Below are positions 33,543-42,452 of a stretch of 62,860 bases of DNA, piece after piece. The notes below the pieces were generated by a model. The model did not search any database. It saw nothing but the letters and a program-made list of their open reading frames with translations, and was not told the DNA's origin. Source of the DNA: Myxococcales bacterium (GTDB lineage Bacteria; Myxococcota_A; Polyangia; Palsa-1104). The number at the start of each line of letters is the position of its first letter. Within the stretch, counting starts at the first letter, position 1. Made by a program: the position numbers and the translations under genes. Where the stretch lies: assembly GCA_003170275.1 (NCBI GenBank), contig PNAM01000032.1:110674-173533 (forward strand), written 5' to 3'.

Positions 33543-34697
33543 ATGGCCACGACAGCTTCTGTCTCTCTGGCCGCTGCGTTGCTCCTGCTCCTTGGCGTCG
33601 CCGCGTGTAGCGACACGGACAACGGGGCGGGCGATGCATCGTCGTCGCCCAGCGACGGCGCGGCCACGACGAATCCGCAGGACGGTCCGCCCGCGGGCTA
33701 CCCGGACGGCCACGCGCCCATCCCTGCCGCTGCCCAGGCCGAGGACGTGTCGTCGCCGACCGCGGTGATCGGGACCGGCACTCCCTCGAGCTGCACGAGC
33801 GACGCTTTCGTCGCTGCGGTCGCAAACGGCGGCGTCATCACCTTCGACTGTGGACCTGATCCGGTGACGATCGTCCTCACCGCAACGGCGAAGGTCTTCA
33901 ACGACAAGGGGACCAAGCTGGTCATCGACGGCGGCAACAAGGTGTCGCTGAGCGGCGGCGGGAAACTCCGCATCCTCTACATGGCCACGTGCGACCAGGC
34001 GCAGGTGTACCCACCCGGATCGGGTGACTGCAACACCAACCCCGGCGTTGAGCTGGTCGTTCAAAACATCACCTTCGTCGACGGCAACGCCAAGGGCGTT
34101 CCCGAGGGTATGAACAATGGCGGTGGCGGCGGTGCGATCTACGCACAGGGCGGCAGTCTCAAGGTCGTCAACTCGCGCTTCTTCAACAACCTGTGCGACG
34201 ACCTCGGCTCCGACGTCGGAGGCGGCGCGATCCGCAAGCTCGACTACCTGGTCGCGACCGGCGCCGGCCCGAGCCATCCGGTCTGGATCGTCAACAGCAC
34301 GTTCGGCGGCAAGGCAGGTTTCGGCAACTCTTGCGCGAACGGCGGCGCGCTCAGCAGCATCGGCGTCTCGTGGAACATCCTCAATACGCTGCTCTCCGAG
34401 AGCGCAGCGGTGGGCCACGGTGCCAACAGTGGCCAGGGAGGCAACGGCGGCGCGATCTACAACGACGGCAACGAGATCGTCCTCAACATCACCAGCAGTC
34501 TGATCGAGAACAACAAGGCGAACGAAGGCGGCAGCGCGGTCTTCTTCGTGAGCAACAACCAGACCGGCTCGATCACGGTCACCGACTCGATCACGCGAAA
34601 CAACCCCCGCGGCACCTTCGAGACCCCCAACCTCCCCGGCTTCTACGTCATCGCGAAGGATCCGGCCCACATCGTCAACTCCCAGATCCTACGCTGA
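33543..34697 (+). CDS. Lipoprotein with right-handed parallel beta-helix
   Basis: This 384-residue protein has the lipobox LGVAAC and a low-complexity acidic linker. The rest is repeated short strands (VELVVQNITFVDGNAKG, GGSLKVVNSRFFNNL, HPVWIVNSTFGG, EIVLNITSSLIENN, GSITVTDSITRNN), the pattern of polymorphic-membrane-protein-like beta-helices. GGAI repeats and Asn ladders are prominent. An extended promoter (TGG plus TAAAAT at 33532-33537) ends 5 nt before the ATG, without ribosome-binding site. It is probably a surface adhesin or carbohydrate-binding protein. Confidence 0.8.
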   Translation: MATTASVSLAAALLLLLGVAACSDTDNGAGDASSSPSDGAATTNPQDGPPAGYPDGHAPIPAAAQAEDVSSPTAVIGTGTPSSCTSDAFVAAVANGGVITFDCGPDPVTIVLTATAKVFNDKGTKLVIDGGNKVSLSGGGKLRILYMATCDQAQVYPPGSGDCNTNPGVELVVQNITFVDGNAKGVPEGMNNGGGGGAIYAQGGSLKVVNSRFFNNLCDDLGSDVGGGAIRKLDYLVATGAGPSHPVWIVNSTFGGKAGFGNSCANGGALSSIGVSWNILNTLLSESAAVGHGANSGQGGNGGAIYNDGNEIVLNITSSLIENNKANEGGSAVFFVSNNQTGSITVTDSITRNNPRGTFETPNLPGFYVIAKDPAHIVNSQILR

Positions 34698-34729
34698 GCG
34701 CACCTCTAGACCCCGTGAGCTGCGCTCAG
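34694..34729 (+). terminator. Inverted repeat spanning the beta-helix gene stop
   Basis: CTGAGCGCA (34694-34702) pairs perfectly with TGCGCTCAG (34721-34729). The 5' arm contains the stop codon. No T-run follows, so it may protect the 3' end rather than terminate. Confidence 0.4.
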
Positions 34730-34769
34730 TATAGATGCGAGTACGTGCCATCCAGAAGGGGAGTGCGTC

Positions 34770-35150
34770 ATGCACAGAGGATCCTGCCTTTGCGGTGCTG
34801 TGAAGTTTGATGTGACCGGTAGTCTGCCCCAGCCAGATGCGTGTCATTGCTCGCAATGCCGCAAGCAGTCGGGACATGTCTTTGCATCGACGGACGTTCC
34901 CCGTACTGCCCTGACGATCCACGGCGCGAGCAATCTCACGTGGTTTCGGTCGTCCGAAAAGGTGCAACGAGGTTTCTGTTCCACCTGCGGCTCCTCGCTC
35001 TTCTGGGATCCGATCCACAAGGACTGGATTGGCATCGCCATGGGCGCATTCGATACGCCCACAGACACCAAGCTGGGGATTCATATCTACGTAGCCGACA
35101 AGGGCGATTACTACGACATCGCGGACGGCTTGCCGCAAAACCAACACTGA
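34770..35150 (+). CDS. GFA-family protein (Cys/zinc, glutathione-formaldehyde-type)
   Basis: This 126-residue protein has the zinc cysteines of the GFA/Mss4-like fold: GSCLCGAVKFDV, DACHCSQCRKQSG and FCSTCGSSLFW, followed by IGIAMGAFD and HIYVADKGDYY. Family members use two zinc ions, and some react with S-hydroxymethylglutathione. Many bacterial paralogues have no proven reaction. AAGGGGAG lies ahead of the ATG. There is no formaldehyde pathway gene nearby, so the substrate is open. Confidence 0.9.
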   Translation: MHRGSCLCGAVKFDVTGSLPQPDACHCSQCRKQSGHVFASTDVPRTALTIHGASNLTWFRSSEKVQRGFCSTCGSSLFWDPIHKDWIGIAMGAFDTPTDTKLGIHIYVADKGDYYDIADGLPQNQH

Positions 35151-35163
35151 GGTGCGTCGGCGC

Positions 35164-36195
35164 TCAGCCGGCCTCGGCTTGGCGATGTTTGTAGCCCTCG
35201 ATCAGGCCTTGCTGGCCGAAGAAAGCGTACGCCTCGCCGACCGCTTCCTCGATCGAGGTGGGGCGATAGCCGAGCTCGGTCCTGGCCTTGGTGGTGTCGG
35301 CCTTGCGGTGCTGGGCGAGAATGCGCAGGGCGCCGGGCGTAAAGCGCTGCGGATCGCTCGGCCGAAAGCGCGCCATCAGGAAGCTGGTGACGTGCGAGAT
35401 CGGACGCATGATCGCGAGCGGCAGGCGAAAGGGCGGCCGCTTCTTTCCCGTGACGCGCTCGCAGATCTCGATCAAGCGATCGACCGTGCAGAACTCCGTC
35501 GAGATGATGTATTTCTGCCCGGTGCGACCCTTGGTCATCACCAGCACGTGCCCCTCGGCGATGTCGCGCGCGGCGACGAACTCGAACCCGCCGGGGACGT
35601 AGGCGCGCAGCTTTCCGTTGGCGAAGTCGCGGATCACGCGGCCCATGCGCGAGGGCATGTAGTCGTGGCCGCCGATGATCGCGCACGAGGTCGCGATCAC
35701 CACGTCCTGCCCTTCGGCGACCGCGCGCAGCACCTCGTGCTCGACCCACGCCTTGGACCGCTCGTAGGGCATGGTGATCTGAAACGGGTAGAAGCGATCG
35801 TCTTCGTTGCTCGCGCGATCGGCATGGTGCCCGACGGCGCTGAACGAGCCGGTCACGACCACGCGCCGCACCCCGGCGGTGCGCGCGGCGGCGAGCAGGT
35901 TGCGCGTGCCGGCGACGTTGCAGTCGTAGATGTCGCGATCGCCGCCGGGCTTGGTGACCAGCATGGCGGCGGTGTGATACGCCACCTCGCAGCCCTTCAT
36001 CGCGTCCGCGAACGACGACGGCTCGCGCAGATCGCCGTACACGATTCGGACCGGAAGCCCGTCGAGGCCCTCGGTCAGCCCGCGGTTGTTGGTTCCCTCT
36101 TGCGCAAGCGCGACGAGCTCGTGTTTGTCGCGCAAGAGCCGGCGAACCAGGTTCGATCCGAGATGCCCGCTGCCGCCCGTGACGAAAATTCGCAT
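35164..36195 (-). CDS. NAD-dependent epimerase/3-beta-HSD-like SDR
   Basis: This 343-residue extended SDR has TGGSGHLGSNLVRRLL at the N-terminus, DLREPSSF, a Ser in VVTGSFSAVG, and the YxxxK pair in PYERSKAWVEHEV. The later segment VAARDIAEGHVLV and a hydrophobic C-terminal region resemble the 3-beta-hydroxysteroid dehydrogenase/NSDHL subgroup that acts on sterols or long-chain alcohols. Its ATG overlaps the stop of the GMC gene by one base (TGATG), so translation is coupled. It is the last gene of a four-gene operon. Confidence 0.88.
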   Translation of the reverse strand: MRIFVTGGSGHLGSNLVRRLLRDKHELVALAQEGTNNRGLTEGLDGLPVRIVYGDLREPSSFADAMKGCEVAYHTAAMLVTKPGGDRDIYDCNVAGTRNLLAAARTAGVRRVVVTGSFSAVGHHADRASNEDDRFYPFQITMPYERSKAWVEHEVLRAVAEGQDVVIATSCAIIGGHDYMPSRMGRVIRDFANGKLRAYVPGGFEFVAARDIAEGHVLVMTKGRTGQKYIISTEFCTVDRLIEICERVTGKKRPPFRLPLAIMRPISHVTSFLMARFRPSDPQRFTPGALRILAQHRKADTTKARTELGYRPTSIEEAVGEAYAFFGQQGLIEGYKHRQAEAG

Positions 36196-37778
36196 CAGAT
36201 CCTCTCCGCCTTGATCATCTTCGCGCAGCGGTAGCCGATCAGCATGCTCGGCGCGTTGAGCGCGGAGACCGGCGTCACCGGGATCGCCGACGCGTCGGCC
36301 ACGCGCACGCCGTGCACCCCGCGCACGCGCAACTGCGTGTCGACGGCAGCTGCTTCGCCAATGCCCATCGAACACGTACCTGCGAAGTGGTAGGTGGTGA
36401 TGGTGTTCTTGCGCACGTAGCGCGCGATGGCCTGGTCCGAGACCGTGCGCTTGCCGGGGCGGAGCTCGCGCGCGCCCCAGTCCTGCAGGCCCGCGGAGTT
36501 GCCGATCTGACGGGCGATGCGCACGCCGCGGACCATCGTGTCCAGATCCTCCGGATCCGCGTAGTAGGCGGGATCGATCAGGGCCTGCTTCGCCGCGTCG
36601 CGCGAGGAGAGGCGCAGCGTGCCGCGGCTCCTGGGCTTGCCGAGGATCAAGATGATGCCGAACAGGCGGTCGGTGAAGCGCTGCACCGCGGGGATCTTGA
36701 ACACCAGCGCGACCAGCGAGCGCACGAAGGCGCGTGAGCGCGGCCCGTAGAACAGCTCCGGCACCACCATCGGCGGGAGCATGCGCTGGGTCATCTGCCG
36801 CATCGCCGACGGCGCCGGCCAGAAGACGTAGCAGGTGTCGCTCTGGCCCTTGGGCAGCGCGGTGTCCGGATTGGTTCGGAAGAAGCTATAGAGCTGCGGA
36901 AAGTAGCAGTCGATCTCGCGGTCGGCCTTGAAGAAGACCGGCACGTTGGGATGATCGTGAAGGCCCGCGCCGATCGACGGCCGATCGGCGACGACGGGGA
37001 TCTCGAGCGCGCGCAGATGCTCGGCCGGACCCACGCCCGACAACAGGAGGAGCTTGGCGGACTCGAGCGTTCCGGCGCTGAGGATGACCTCGCGCTTCAC
37101 CTCCGCGGTGGCGTGCGCGCCGTTCAGCTCGTACTCGACGCCGGTCGCGCGCTTGTCCGCGTCGAACAGCAGTCGATGCGCCCGCGCGCCGGTCAAGATG
37201 GTGAGGTTCGGCGAGAGCCCGGGCTCCTTGAGAAAGGACACGTAGGAGCTGCGCCGGTCCTCGTTCTCGTAGGACATCCACTCGTAGCCGATCACGTTGG
37301 ACAGGTCGCCGTCGTTGAGGTCTGCTTTACGCGAAAAGCCATTGGCGACCGCGGCGGAGATACAGGCTTCGGTCCATTTCGTCGCGGGGCGCCGGTTGGG
37401 GCGCAGCACCTTTTCGATCGCGAGAAAGTCGGCCTGCAGGTCGTCCCAACGCCAGCCTTCCGGCCATTCGGCGTAGTCGATGCGCGCGCCGCGCGTGTAG
37501 ACCATGCCGTTGACCGATCCCGAGCCGCCCATCACCGTTCCGGTGCCGGCGAACACGCGCTGCTTCGCTGCGTCGGTCTGCCGCACGGTGAAGCGCTCGC
37601 CCATGACCGCGTCATTGATGAACGCGTCTTTGTATCCCGCGGCGATCAGCGTCTCGGGATGCTCCTCGGCCGGGGGACCGCCCTCGAGGAGCAGCACCTG
37701 CGCGTCTTTAGCGAGCTCGGCCGCGACGATGCAGCCGGCCGATCCGCCCCCGACGATGACGTAATCGTACGCGCTCAC
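36195..37778 (-). CDS. GMC-family FAD oxidoreductase
   Basis: This 527-residue protein has an N-terminal FAD-binding motif YDYVIVGGGSAGCIVAAELA, the GMC signature GGSGSVNGMVYTRGARIDY, the second signature VILSAGTLESAKLLLLSG, and a C-terminal YHFAGTCSMG with the active-site His region plus VADASAIPVTPVSALNAPSMLIGYRCA. Relatives oxidise long-chain alcohols, choline or sterols. GTG at 37778 overlaps the aldehyde dehydrogenase stop by four bases (GTGA). It would generate an aldehyde or ketone that the neighbouring enzymes take further. Confidence 0.92.
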   Translation of the reverse strand: MSAYDYVIVGGGSAGCIVAAELAKDAQVLLLEGGPPAEEHPETLIAAGYKDAFINDAVMGERFTVRQTDAAKQRVFAGTGTVMGGSGSVNGMVYTRGARIDYAEWPEGWRWDDLQADFLAIEKVLRPNRRPATKWTEACISAAVANGFSRKADLNDGDLSNVIGYEWMSYENEDRRSSYVSFLKEPGLSPNLTILTGARAHRLLFDADKRATGVEYELNGAHATAEVKREVILSAGTLESAKLLLLSGVGPAEHLRALEIPVVADRPSIGAGLHDHPNVPVFFKADREIDCYFPQLYSFFRTNPDTALPKGQSDTCYVFWPAPSAMRQMTQRMLPPMVVPELFYGPRSRAFVRSLVALVFKIPAVQRFTDRLFGIILILGKPRSRGTLRLSSRDAAKQALIDPAYYADPEDLDTMVRGVRIARQIGNSAGLQDWGARELRPGKRTVSDQAIARYVRKNTITTYHFAGTCSMGIGEAAAVDTQLRVRGVHGVRVADASAIPVTPVSALNAPSMLIGYRCAKMIKAERI

Positions 37779-39367
37779 TTGCGCTGAAGGAGACGAGTGA
37801 GGCCGCGCCACTTTTGCGCCAGGCCCTTGCCGTAAAGAAGCTCGATCACGCCGCTGAAACGACCGAAGTCGCCTTCCGCGACGGGGAAGATGCGGTTGGG
37901 AAAGCCGAGCGGAAGACGATCGTCGACCACCGCCTTGATGTTGCACATCGAGCGCAGCCCTTCGCGCCCGTTCATGCGCCCGTACCCGGAGGCCTTGACG
38001 CCCCCGAACGTGAGGCCCTGCACCATGTACGTGACGCCGCCGAACTCGTTGATCGCGGTCATGCCGGCTTCCAGCCTGGAGGCGATCGCGCGGGCGCGTC
38101 CGCGATCTCGCGAGAACACCGACGAGGACAAGCCGTACGACACGCCGTTGGCGACCCGCACCGCCTGGTCATCGTCTTTGACCCGCATGAGCAGCATGAC
38201 CGGTCCGAAGACCTCTTCGCGCGAGATGTCCATCTCCGGGGTCACTTCCGCTAGGATGGTCGGCGCGAAATAGTTTCCCTGCTCCGGATGGACGCGCTTG
38301 CCGCCGCACAACAGGCGCGCGCCCTGCTTGACGGCGCTCGCGACCAGTTTTTCGATCACCTCGAGCTGGAGCGGGGTGGCGATCGCGCCGACGTCGACCA
38401 GGTCGTCGCGGCTGGAGCCCTGACGGAGCGCGCGCGTCAGCTCCAGCGCGCGGTCGGTGAAGCGTTCATAGATCCCTTCGTGCACCAGGATGCGCTCGGA
38501 CGCGACGCAGTTCTGCCCGCAGTTGATGAAGCAGCCGCTCATCGCCGCGTGCACCGCCTGCTCGAGCTCCGCGTCGTCGCAGACGATGAACGCGTCCTTG
38601 CCGCCCAGCTCCATCACCACCGGCGTGATGCGCTCGGCGCTCGCCTGGACCACGCGACGTCCGTTGCCGACTGAGCCGATGAACAGGATCATGTCGACGG
38701 CCGAGCGAGCCAGCGCGGCGCCGGTCTCGCCGAAGCCTTGCACCGCCTGGATGAGGTCGGGATCGTGACCCGCGTCCTTCAGCACCTCGCGCATCGCGAG
38801 GATGAAGCGTTCGCTCGACCACGCTACCCACTCCGACGGCTTGAGCACGATGGCGTTGCCGGCCATCAGCGCGGGAATGATCGGGTTGATCAGGTTCTGA
38901 AACGGATAGTTCCACGGGATGATCGCGGCCACCACGCCGAGGGGGTGATACTCGAGGCGCGCCTTCTTGTGCACCAGCAGGCCCGATGAGATCTTCTCCG
39001 GCTTGAGGTGTTTTTCCCCGCTGCCGATGGTCCAGCGCAGCTTCTCGCAGGCGGGCCAGATCTCGCCGAGCAGCGCGTTCTCGCGCGTCTTGCCCGACCC
39101 GCGCTGCACTTCGGCGCAGATCTCTTCTTTGTGATCGACCGTGTAGGCGAGCAGCGCCTCGAGCACGCGCCGGCGCTCGGCGAACGAGGTCTTGCCCCAG
39201 GTCTTTTGCGCGACCTTGGCCCGCGCGACCGCGGCGTCCACGTCGGCCGGGGAGTCGACCCGCACCGAGCCGAGCGGCGCGCGCGTCGCCGGGTCTACGC
39301 AGTGAATCTGATCGGGGGATTTTGCCGAGGCCGGGCCGGCCTTCACCGTTGGTTGCGATGCTTTCAT
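37775..39367 (-). CDS. NAD(P)-dependent aldehyde dehydrogenase
   Basis: This 530-residue protein has the ALDH hallmarks: IPWNYPFQNLINPIIPALMAGNAIVLKPSE, FIGSVGNGR (coenzyme loop), the general base Glu in MELGGKDAF, and the catalytic Cys in NCGQNCVASER, then REEVFGPV. The hydrophobic C-terminal about 40 residues suggest membrane association, as in fatty-aldehyde dehydrogenases. It is 13 bp downstream of the hydroxylase gene and overlaps the GMC gene. It probably oxidises the aldehyde made by the GMC enzyme. Confidence 0.92.
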   Translation of the reverse strand: MKASQPTVKAGPASAKSPDQIHCVDPATRAPLGSVRVDSPADVDAAVARAKVAQKTWGKTSFAERRRVLEALLAYTVDHKEEICAEVQRGSGKTRENALLGEIWPACEKLRWTIGSGEKHLKPEKISSGLLVHKKARLEYHPLGVVAAIIPWNYPFQNLINPIIPALMAGNAIVLKPSEWVAWSSERFILAMREVLKDAGHDPDLIQAVQGFGETGAALARSAVDMILFIGSVGNGRRVVQASAERITPVVMELGGKDAFIVCDDAELEQAVHAAMSGCFINCGQNCVASERILVHEGIYERFTDRALELTRALRQGSSRDDLVDVGAIATPLQLEVIEKLVASAVKQGARLLCGGKRVHPEQGNYFAPTILAEVTPEMDISREEVFGPVMLLMRVKDDDQAVRVANGVSYGLSSSVFSRDRGRARAIASRLEAGMTAINEFGGVTYMVQGLTFGGVKASGYGRMNGREGLRSMCNIKAVVDDRLPLGFPNRIFPVAEGDFGRFSGVIELLYGKGLAQKWRGLTRLLQRK

Positions 39368-39380
39368 GGGGGGCGCTCTC

Positions 39381-40055
39381 TTACTTGGCGGTTCGGAACA
39401 GCATGTCCCAGAACGGCGTCAGCGACGCGAAGTTGTTGTCGTAGTTGCCCGCGTGGTGGGTGTAGTGCTTGCGCGTGAGGTGGTCGATGGGCCACAAGAG
39501 CGTCCGCTTCGACAAGAGTCCCGAGTGCACCGTGATGTTCAAGGTGGAGTGGATGAAGAATACCGCCGCGAACGAGTAGATGCTCACGGGTCCCACCAGC
39601 CACGTGCACGCGAGCAGCAGACCCAGCCCGGCGAACAGCTCGGCCGGAGTGAGGTAGAAGCTCTCCATCGCGGTCGGGTTGTGCACTTCGTGGTGCTTGC
39701 CGTGAACCAGTCGCATCAGCTTCTTGGTGTGCATCGCGCGATGCAGCCAGTAGTAGGCGAGGTCATAGACCAGCAAGATGGCGACGATCTCGTAGGCGAT
39801 GCGCCAGGCGGTCACGAGATGATCGTGAAACGTGAAGCGATAGATGGCGCCGGTCATTCCGAGCACCGCCGCCAGCGAGAGCACGGCGATGAAGGCGATG
39901 TTCTTGAGCCGCTCCGCGCCCGGAACCTTCATCGATTCCTTGAGGCTGATCCGATAGCCCTCGAATCGTTTGGAGTGATACGCAAACGCGAGGAAGGTGA
40001 GCAGCGCGCCGTCGACCACCAGGACGAAAACGATGAGGGAGTAGAACGTCAACAT
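39381..40055 (-). CDS. Fatty-acid hydroxylase/sterol desaturase superfamily protein
   Basis: This 224-residue membrane protein has about four hydrophobic segments and the di-iron histidine boxes HRAMH (105-109), HGKHHEVH (118-125) and HYTHH near residue 203. These match the integral-membrane hydroxylases of the ERG3/ERG25 superfamily, which use oxygen and reductant to hydroxylate or desaturate sterols or lipids. ATG at 40055 is preceded by GCGGGG; a start 24 codons upstream exists but adds a non-family tail. First gene of the four-gene operon. Confidence 0.88.
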   Translation of the reverse strand: MLTFYSLIVFVLVVDGALLTFLAFAYHSKRFEGYRISLKESMKVPGAERLKNIAFIAVLSLAAVLGMTGAIYRFTFHDHLVTAWRIAYEIVAILLVYDLAYYWLHRAMHTKKLMRLVHGKHHEVHNPTAMESFYLTPAELFAGLGLLLACTWLVGPVSIYSFAAVFFIHSTLNITVHSGLLSKRTLLWPIDHLTRKHYTHHAGNYDNNFASLTPFWDMLFRTAK

Positions 40056-40194
40056 AGCGACCCCGCGAACGCTCCCATGAATGGGGTTGTAGCGCCAGTT
40101 CGAACGTTTGACCATAAGGAAATTCATGGCTTACGCGAATCGTTGTCCGCCATACCACTCCTGGCTAGCGAGCGGAGTAGGGTATCCTCTCCGC

Positions 40195-40698
40195 ATGGCG
40201 AAGAAGAAGAAGGCGGCACCGAAGAAAAAGAAGGCACTGAAGAAGAAGACCGCAATCAAGAAGCGCGTGCCGCAAAAGAAACAGAAACCGAAACAGAAAC
40301 CGAAACAGAAGAAGACGACGATCAAGAAGGCGATCAAGAAAGCAAAAGCCACCGCGCGTCCGCGCAAGCCAATCAAGCGGCGCGACGCCACCGGCCACCT
40401 GGATCCCAACTACGCTCGCGATCTGCGCAAGAAGAGCCGCGAGAATATGGAGCACGACGACGATCGCGGTTTCCTCGTCGGGAAGAACGCAAACGAGCCG
40501 CTCGCCCAGGAGCTCGGCCGCGAGTTCGTCGAGACCGTCACCAGCGGCGAGGACGAGGGCATCGAGCTGCGCGACCAGTTCGTCACGGAAGAGGCGGGCG
40601 GCCCGTTCGTCACCACCACGCGTGGCCAGGAGATCGACGAGAAGCCCGACGCGTCGAACCCGAAGGGCTCCACTCGCGAGCCGTTCCCGAAGACGTAG
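40195..40698 (+). CDS. Lys-rich (histone H1-like) tail fused to a small conserved domain
   Basis: This 167-residue protein has about 60 N-terminal residues of Lys, Ala, Pro and Gln (MAKKKKAAPKKKKALKKK, KPKQKPKQKK), like histone H1 or AlgP tails that bind DNA. The C-terminal part (HLDPNYARDLRKKSRENM, LAQELGREFVETVTSGEDEG, ASNPKGSTREPFPKT) resembles a widespread small proteobacterial protein of unknown role that normally lacks the tail. The tail codons are A-rich on the plus strand, in contrast to the genome. TATCCT (40183-40188) lies 6 nt before the ATG with no Shine-Dalgarno. Confidence 0.78.
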   Translation: MAKKKKAAPKKKKALKKKTAIKKRVPQKKQKPKQKPKQKKTTIKKAIKKAKATARPRKPIKRRDATGHLDPNYARDLRKKSRENMEHDDDRGFLVGKNANEPLAQELGREFVETVTSGEDEGIELRDQFVTEEAGGPFVTTTRGQEIDEKPDASNPKGSTREPFPKT

Positions 40699-40700
40699 CG

Positions 40701-40964
40701 CTACTGCTTCTTGATCACGCCGCCGGAGATCACCAGGCGGTCTCCCTTTCCCACGCCGGCCACCTTCGATCCCTTGATGGAGAAGGTGCAGGGGCCCGAT
40801 CCGCACAGGCCGTAGATGCTGCCGTTCGCGCGCAGCGACTTGGTCTCCGTGACGCTGCCGTCGAGGATGGTGAGCTTGTAGGGCTTGGCGTCCTGGTTGA
40901 TGACGTCGGTGGCCAGGGCCGGGGAGGAGAGCGCGACAGCGGCGAGCACGATGAGCATTTTCAT
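40701..40964 (-). CDS. Small secreted protein, unknown
   Basis: This 87-residue protein has a clear signal peptide (cut after SPALA, residue 19). The mature part is about 68 residues with one Cys pair (CGSGPC) and strands such as KLTILDGSVTETKSL and DRLVISGGVI. No family recognised. It is convergent with the Lys-rich gene; the two stop codons face each other inside TAGCGCTA. Confidence 0.72.
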   Translation of the reverse strand: MKMLIVLAAVALSSPALATDVINQDAKPYKLTILDGSVTETKSLRANGSIYGLCGSGPCTFSIKGSKVAGVGKGDRLVISGGVIKKQ

Positions 40965-41012
40965 GGCCGCAGTGTGCCACAGCAGCCCGGTGTGGGTGTA
41001 CGATCGATCAGC

Positions 41013-41786
41013 ATGTCGACCGTCGGGACGCGGCTGCCGTTCTGGAAAAGCCTGGGCTGGGGAGAGGCGGCCTTCGAGATCGCCTCGCCGTTCCTGCTGG
41101 TGTGGGCAGGGAAGTGGTTTGTCGGCCTGGTGCACGGGTTCGGGCACCTGCTCGACAACGACAACGTGGGTGCAACGGTGGTCGGAACGTTGTTCTTCGG
41201 CGTGGTGGCGATCGCCGGCATCGTCGGAGTCTCGATGGTTCCGGAAGTCCTTCGCAGGCTGGTGATCGAGAGCGCCTGCCCGTGCTGCGGCGCGCGGCGC
41301 CAACGGACCTTCGGGGATCCAGCCAAGTCCGATGCGAGCCCGACGGAGTGCGGGGAATGCCTCGCCTATCTGCGCGCCAAGGGCGTCGAAGTTACCGAGG
41401 AGCACGCCGATGCCGCCGACCTGGACTGGTTGGAATACGCGCTCCCGCCCGAGCGATATTTGCCGGTCGTCAAGATCGATAACCGAAGCCATTTCAAATT
41501 CGAAATGCCGGCGATGTGCGCCATTTGCGGCTCGCCGGATGCGAGACAACATCGCGAGATCGGGTGCGGCTCGTCGGGCACGACGCAGGACCCGTCCAGA
41601 GGATACGACGACAAGCTGAGCCATCTCACTGCGCCGGTGTGTAAGAAGCACTCCGAAGCCGAAGCGCCCTCGGGAGACGTGCTCGAGTACCGATCCGGCA
41701 AGCTGATGTTCGCGTCGTATCGATATTACAAGGCGTTTTGCGAGCTGAATCAGATCGGAGGCGCGAAACCGCCGGTTACGGGATGA
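41013..41786 (+). CDS. Membrane protein with zinc-type Cys clusters
   Basis: This 257-residue protein has two hydrophobic segments in the first 75 residues (FEIASPFLLVWAGKWFVGLV and VVGTLFFGVVAIAGIVGVSMV). The cytoplasmic-type remainder has three cysteine clusters, CPCCGARR, CGECLAYL and CAICGS, compatible with one or two zinc ribbons. TACGAT lies 8 nt before the ATG. Its 3' end overlaps that of the convergent DUF4241 gene by 11 bp. Function unknown. Confidence 0.68.
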   Translation: MSTVGTRLPFWKSLGWGEAAFEIASPFLLVWAGKWFVGLVHGFGHLLDNDNVGATVVGTLFFGVVAIAGIVGVSMVPEVLRRLVIESACPCCGARRQRTFGDPAKSDASPTECGECLAYLRAKGVEVTEEHADAADLDWLEYALPPERYLPVVKIDNRSHFKFEMPAMCAICGSPDARQHREIGCGSSGTTQDPSRGYDDKLSHLTAPVCKKHSEAEAPSGDVLEYRSGKLMFASYRYYKAFCELNQIGGAKPPVTG

Positions 41787-42438
41787 CGTTGAAGTCGGTC
41801 ATCAGCGTCACCGGCTCGCCGCGCGCGTCGAGTCCCCAGTAGCTCACGAAGACGCCGTCGTAGAATCCGGTCGAGACCAGCGCGCAGGTCTCGGGGCGCT
41901 GTTCGTCGGGCTGGAAGCAGGCATGCTCCCAGAGGTCGCCTTCGACCTTCGGCACGTCGTCCCACCACGCCGCATGGTCGGTCTCGTCGACGTAGGTCTT
42001 GAGCAGCGGTCCGGTCTGGGCGTCGAGATAGATGCCGCTCGAGCCCTTGTAGCCCGGCGTTCCGTTGGGCGCGGTATCGGTGGCGCCGGAGCCGCCCGTG
42101 GCGACCTCCCAGCTCGCGACCGGCTCCTGCGAGAACACGATGCGCATCGCGGCAATCCGTGTCTCGTCCTTCTTGATCTCGGCGAGGCTGATCTCAATGG
42201 GGAAATCGCCTTTCGCCGCCTGGCGGGTCAGCGGTACGAAGTCGATCATCGTGATCAGCCCGCCGACGATGATCTGCCCGGTGGGCAGGTGCATCACGCC
42301 GATCTGCTTGGGCGTGACGAAGATCGGATCGCGCTTGCCGGGGAACTCGGTGTCCGCGACGAACATCGACGGGAGCATCGCCGCGCGCACGCGCCACTCG
42401 ACCGGCGGAGGTGGTGGATCCTTCTTCCAGAACGACAT
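41776..42438 (-). CDS. DUF4241 protein
   Basis: This 220-residue protein shows the DUF4241 pattern: a central VTPKQIGVMHLPTGQIIVGG-type strand pair, FPIEISLAEIKKDETRIAAMRIVF, GSSGIYLDAQTGP, and the C-terminal FYDGVFVSYWGLDARGEPVTLMTDF. The biochemical role of the family is unknown; it appears among immunity and stress loci. The start at MSFWKKD was chosen because the upstream codons are not family-like. It is 14 bp downstream of the next gene on the same strand. Confidence 0.8.
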   Translation of the reverse strand: MSFWKKDPPPPPVEWRVRAAMLPSMFVADTEFPGKRDPIFVTPKQIGVMHLPTGQIIVGGLITMIDFVPLTRQAAKGDFPIEISLAEIKKDETRIAAMRIVFSQEPVASWEVATGGSGATDTAPNGTPGYKGSSGIYLDAQTGPLLKTYVDETDHAAWWDDVPKVEGDLWEHACFQPDEQRPETCALVSTGFYDGVFVSYWGLDARGEPVTLMTDFNVIP

Positions 42439-42452
42439 GCTCGGGCCTCCGA

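Noticed and set aside
36195..37946. Long N-terminal extension of the GMC oxidoreductase up to 37946
   Set aside because: The added residues are Arg-rich and overlap the aldehyde dehydrogenase gene; GTG at 37778 gives the normal FAD-motif start and a coupled GTGA overlap.
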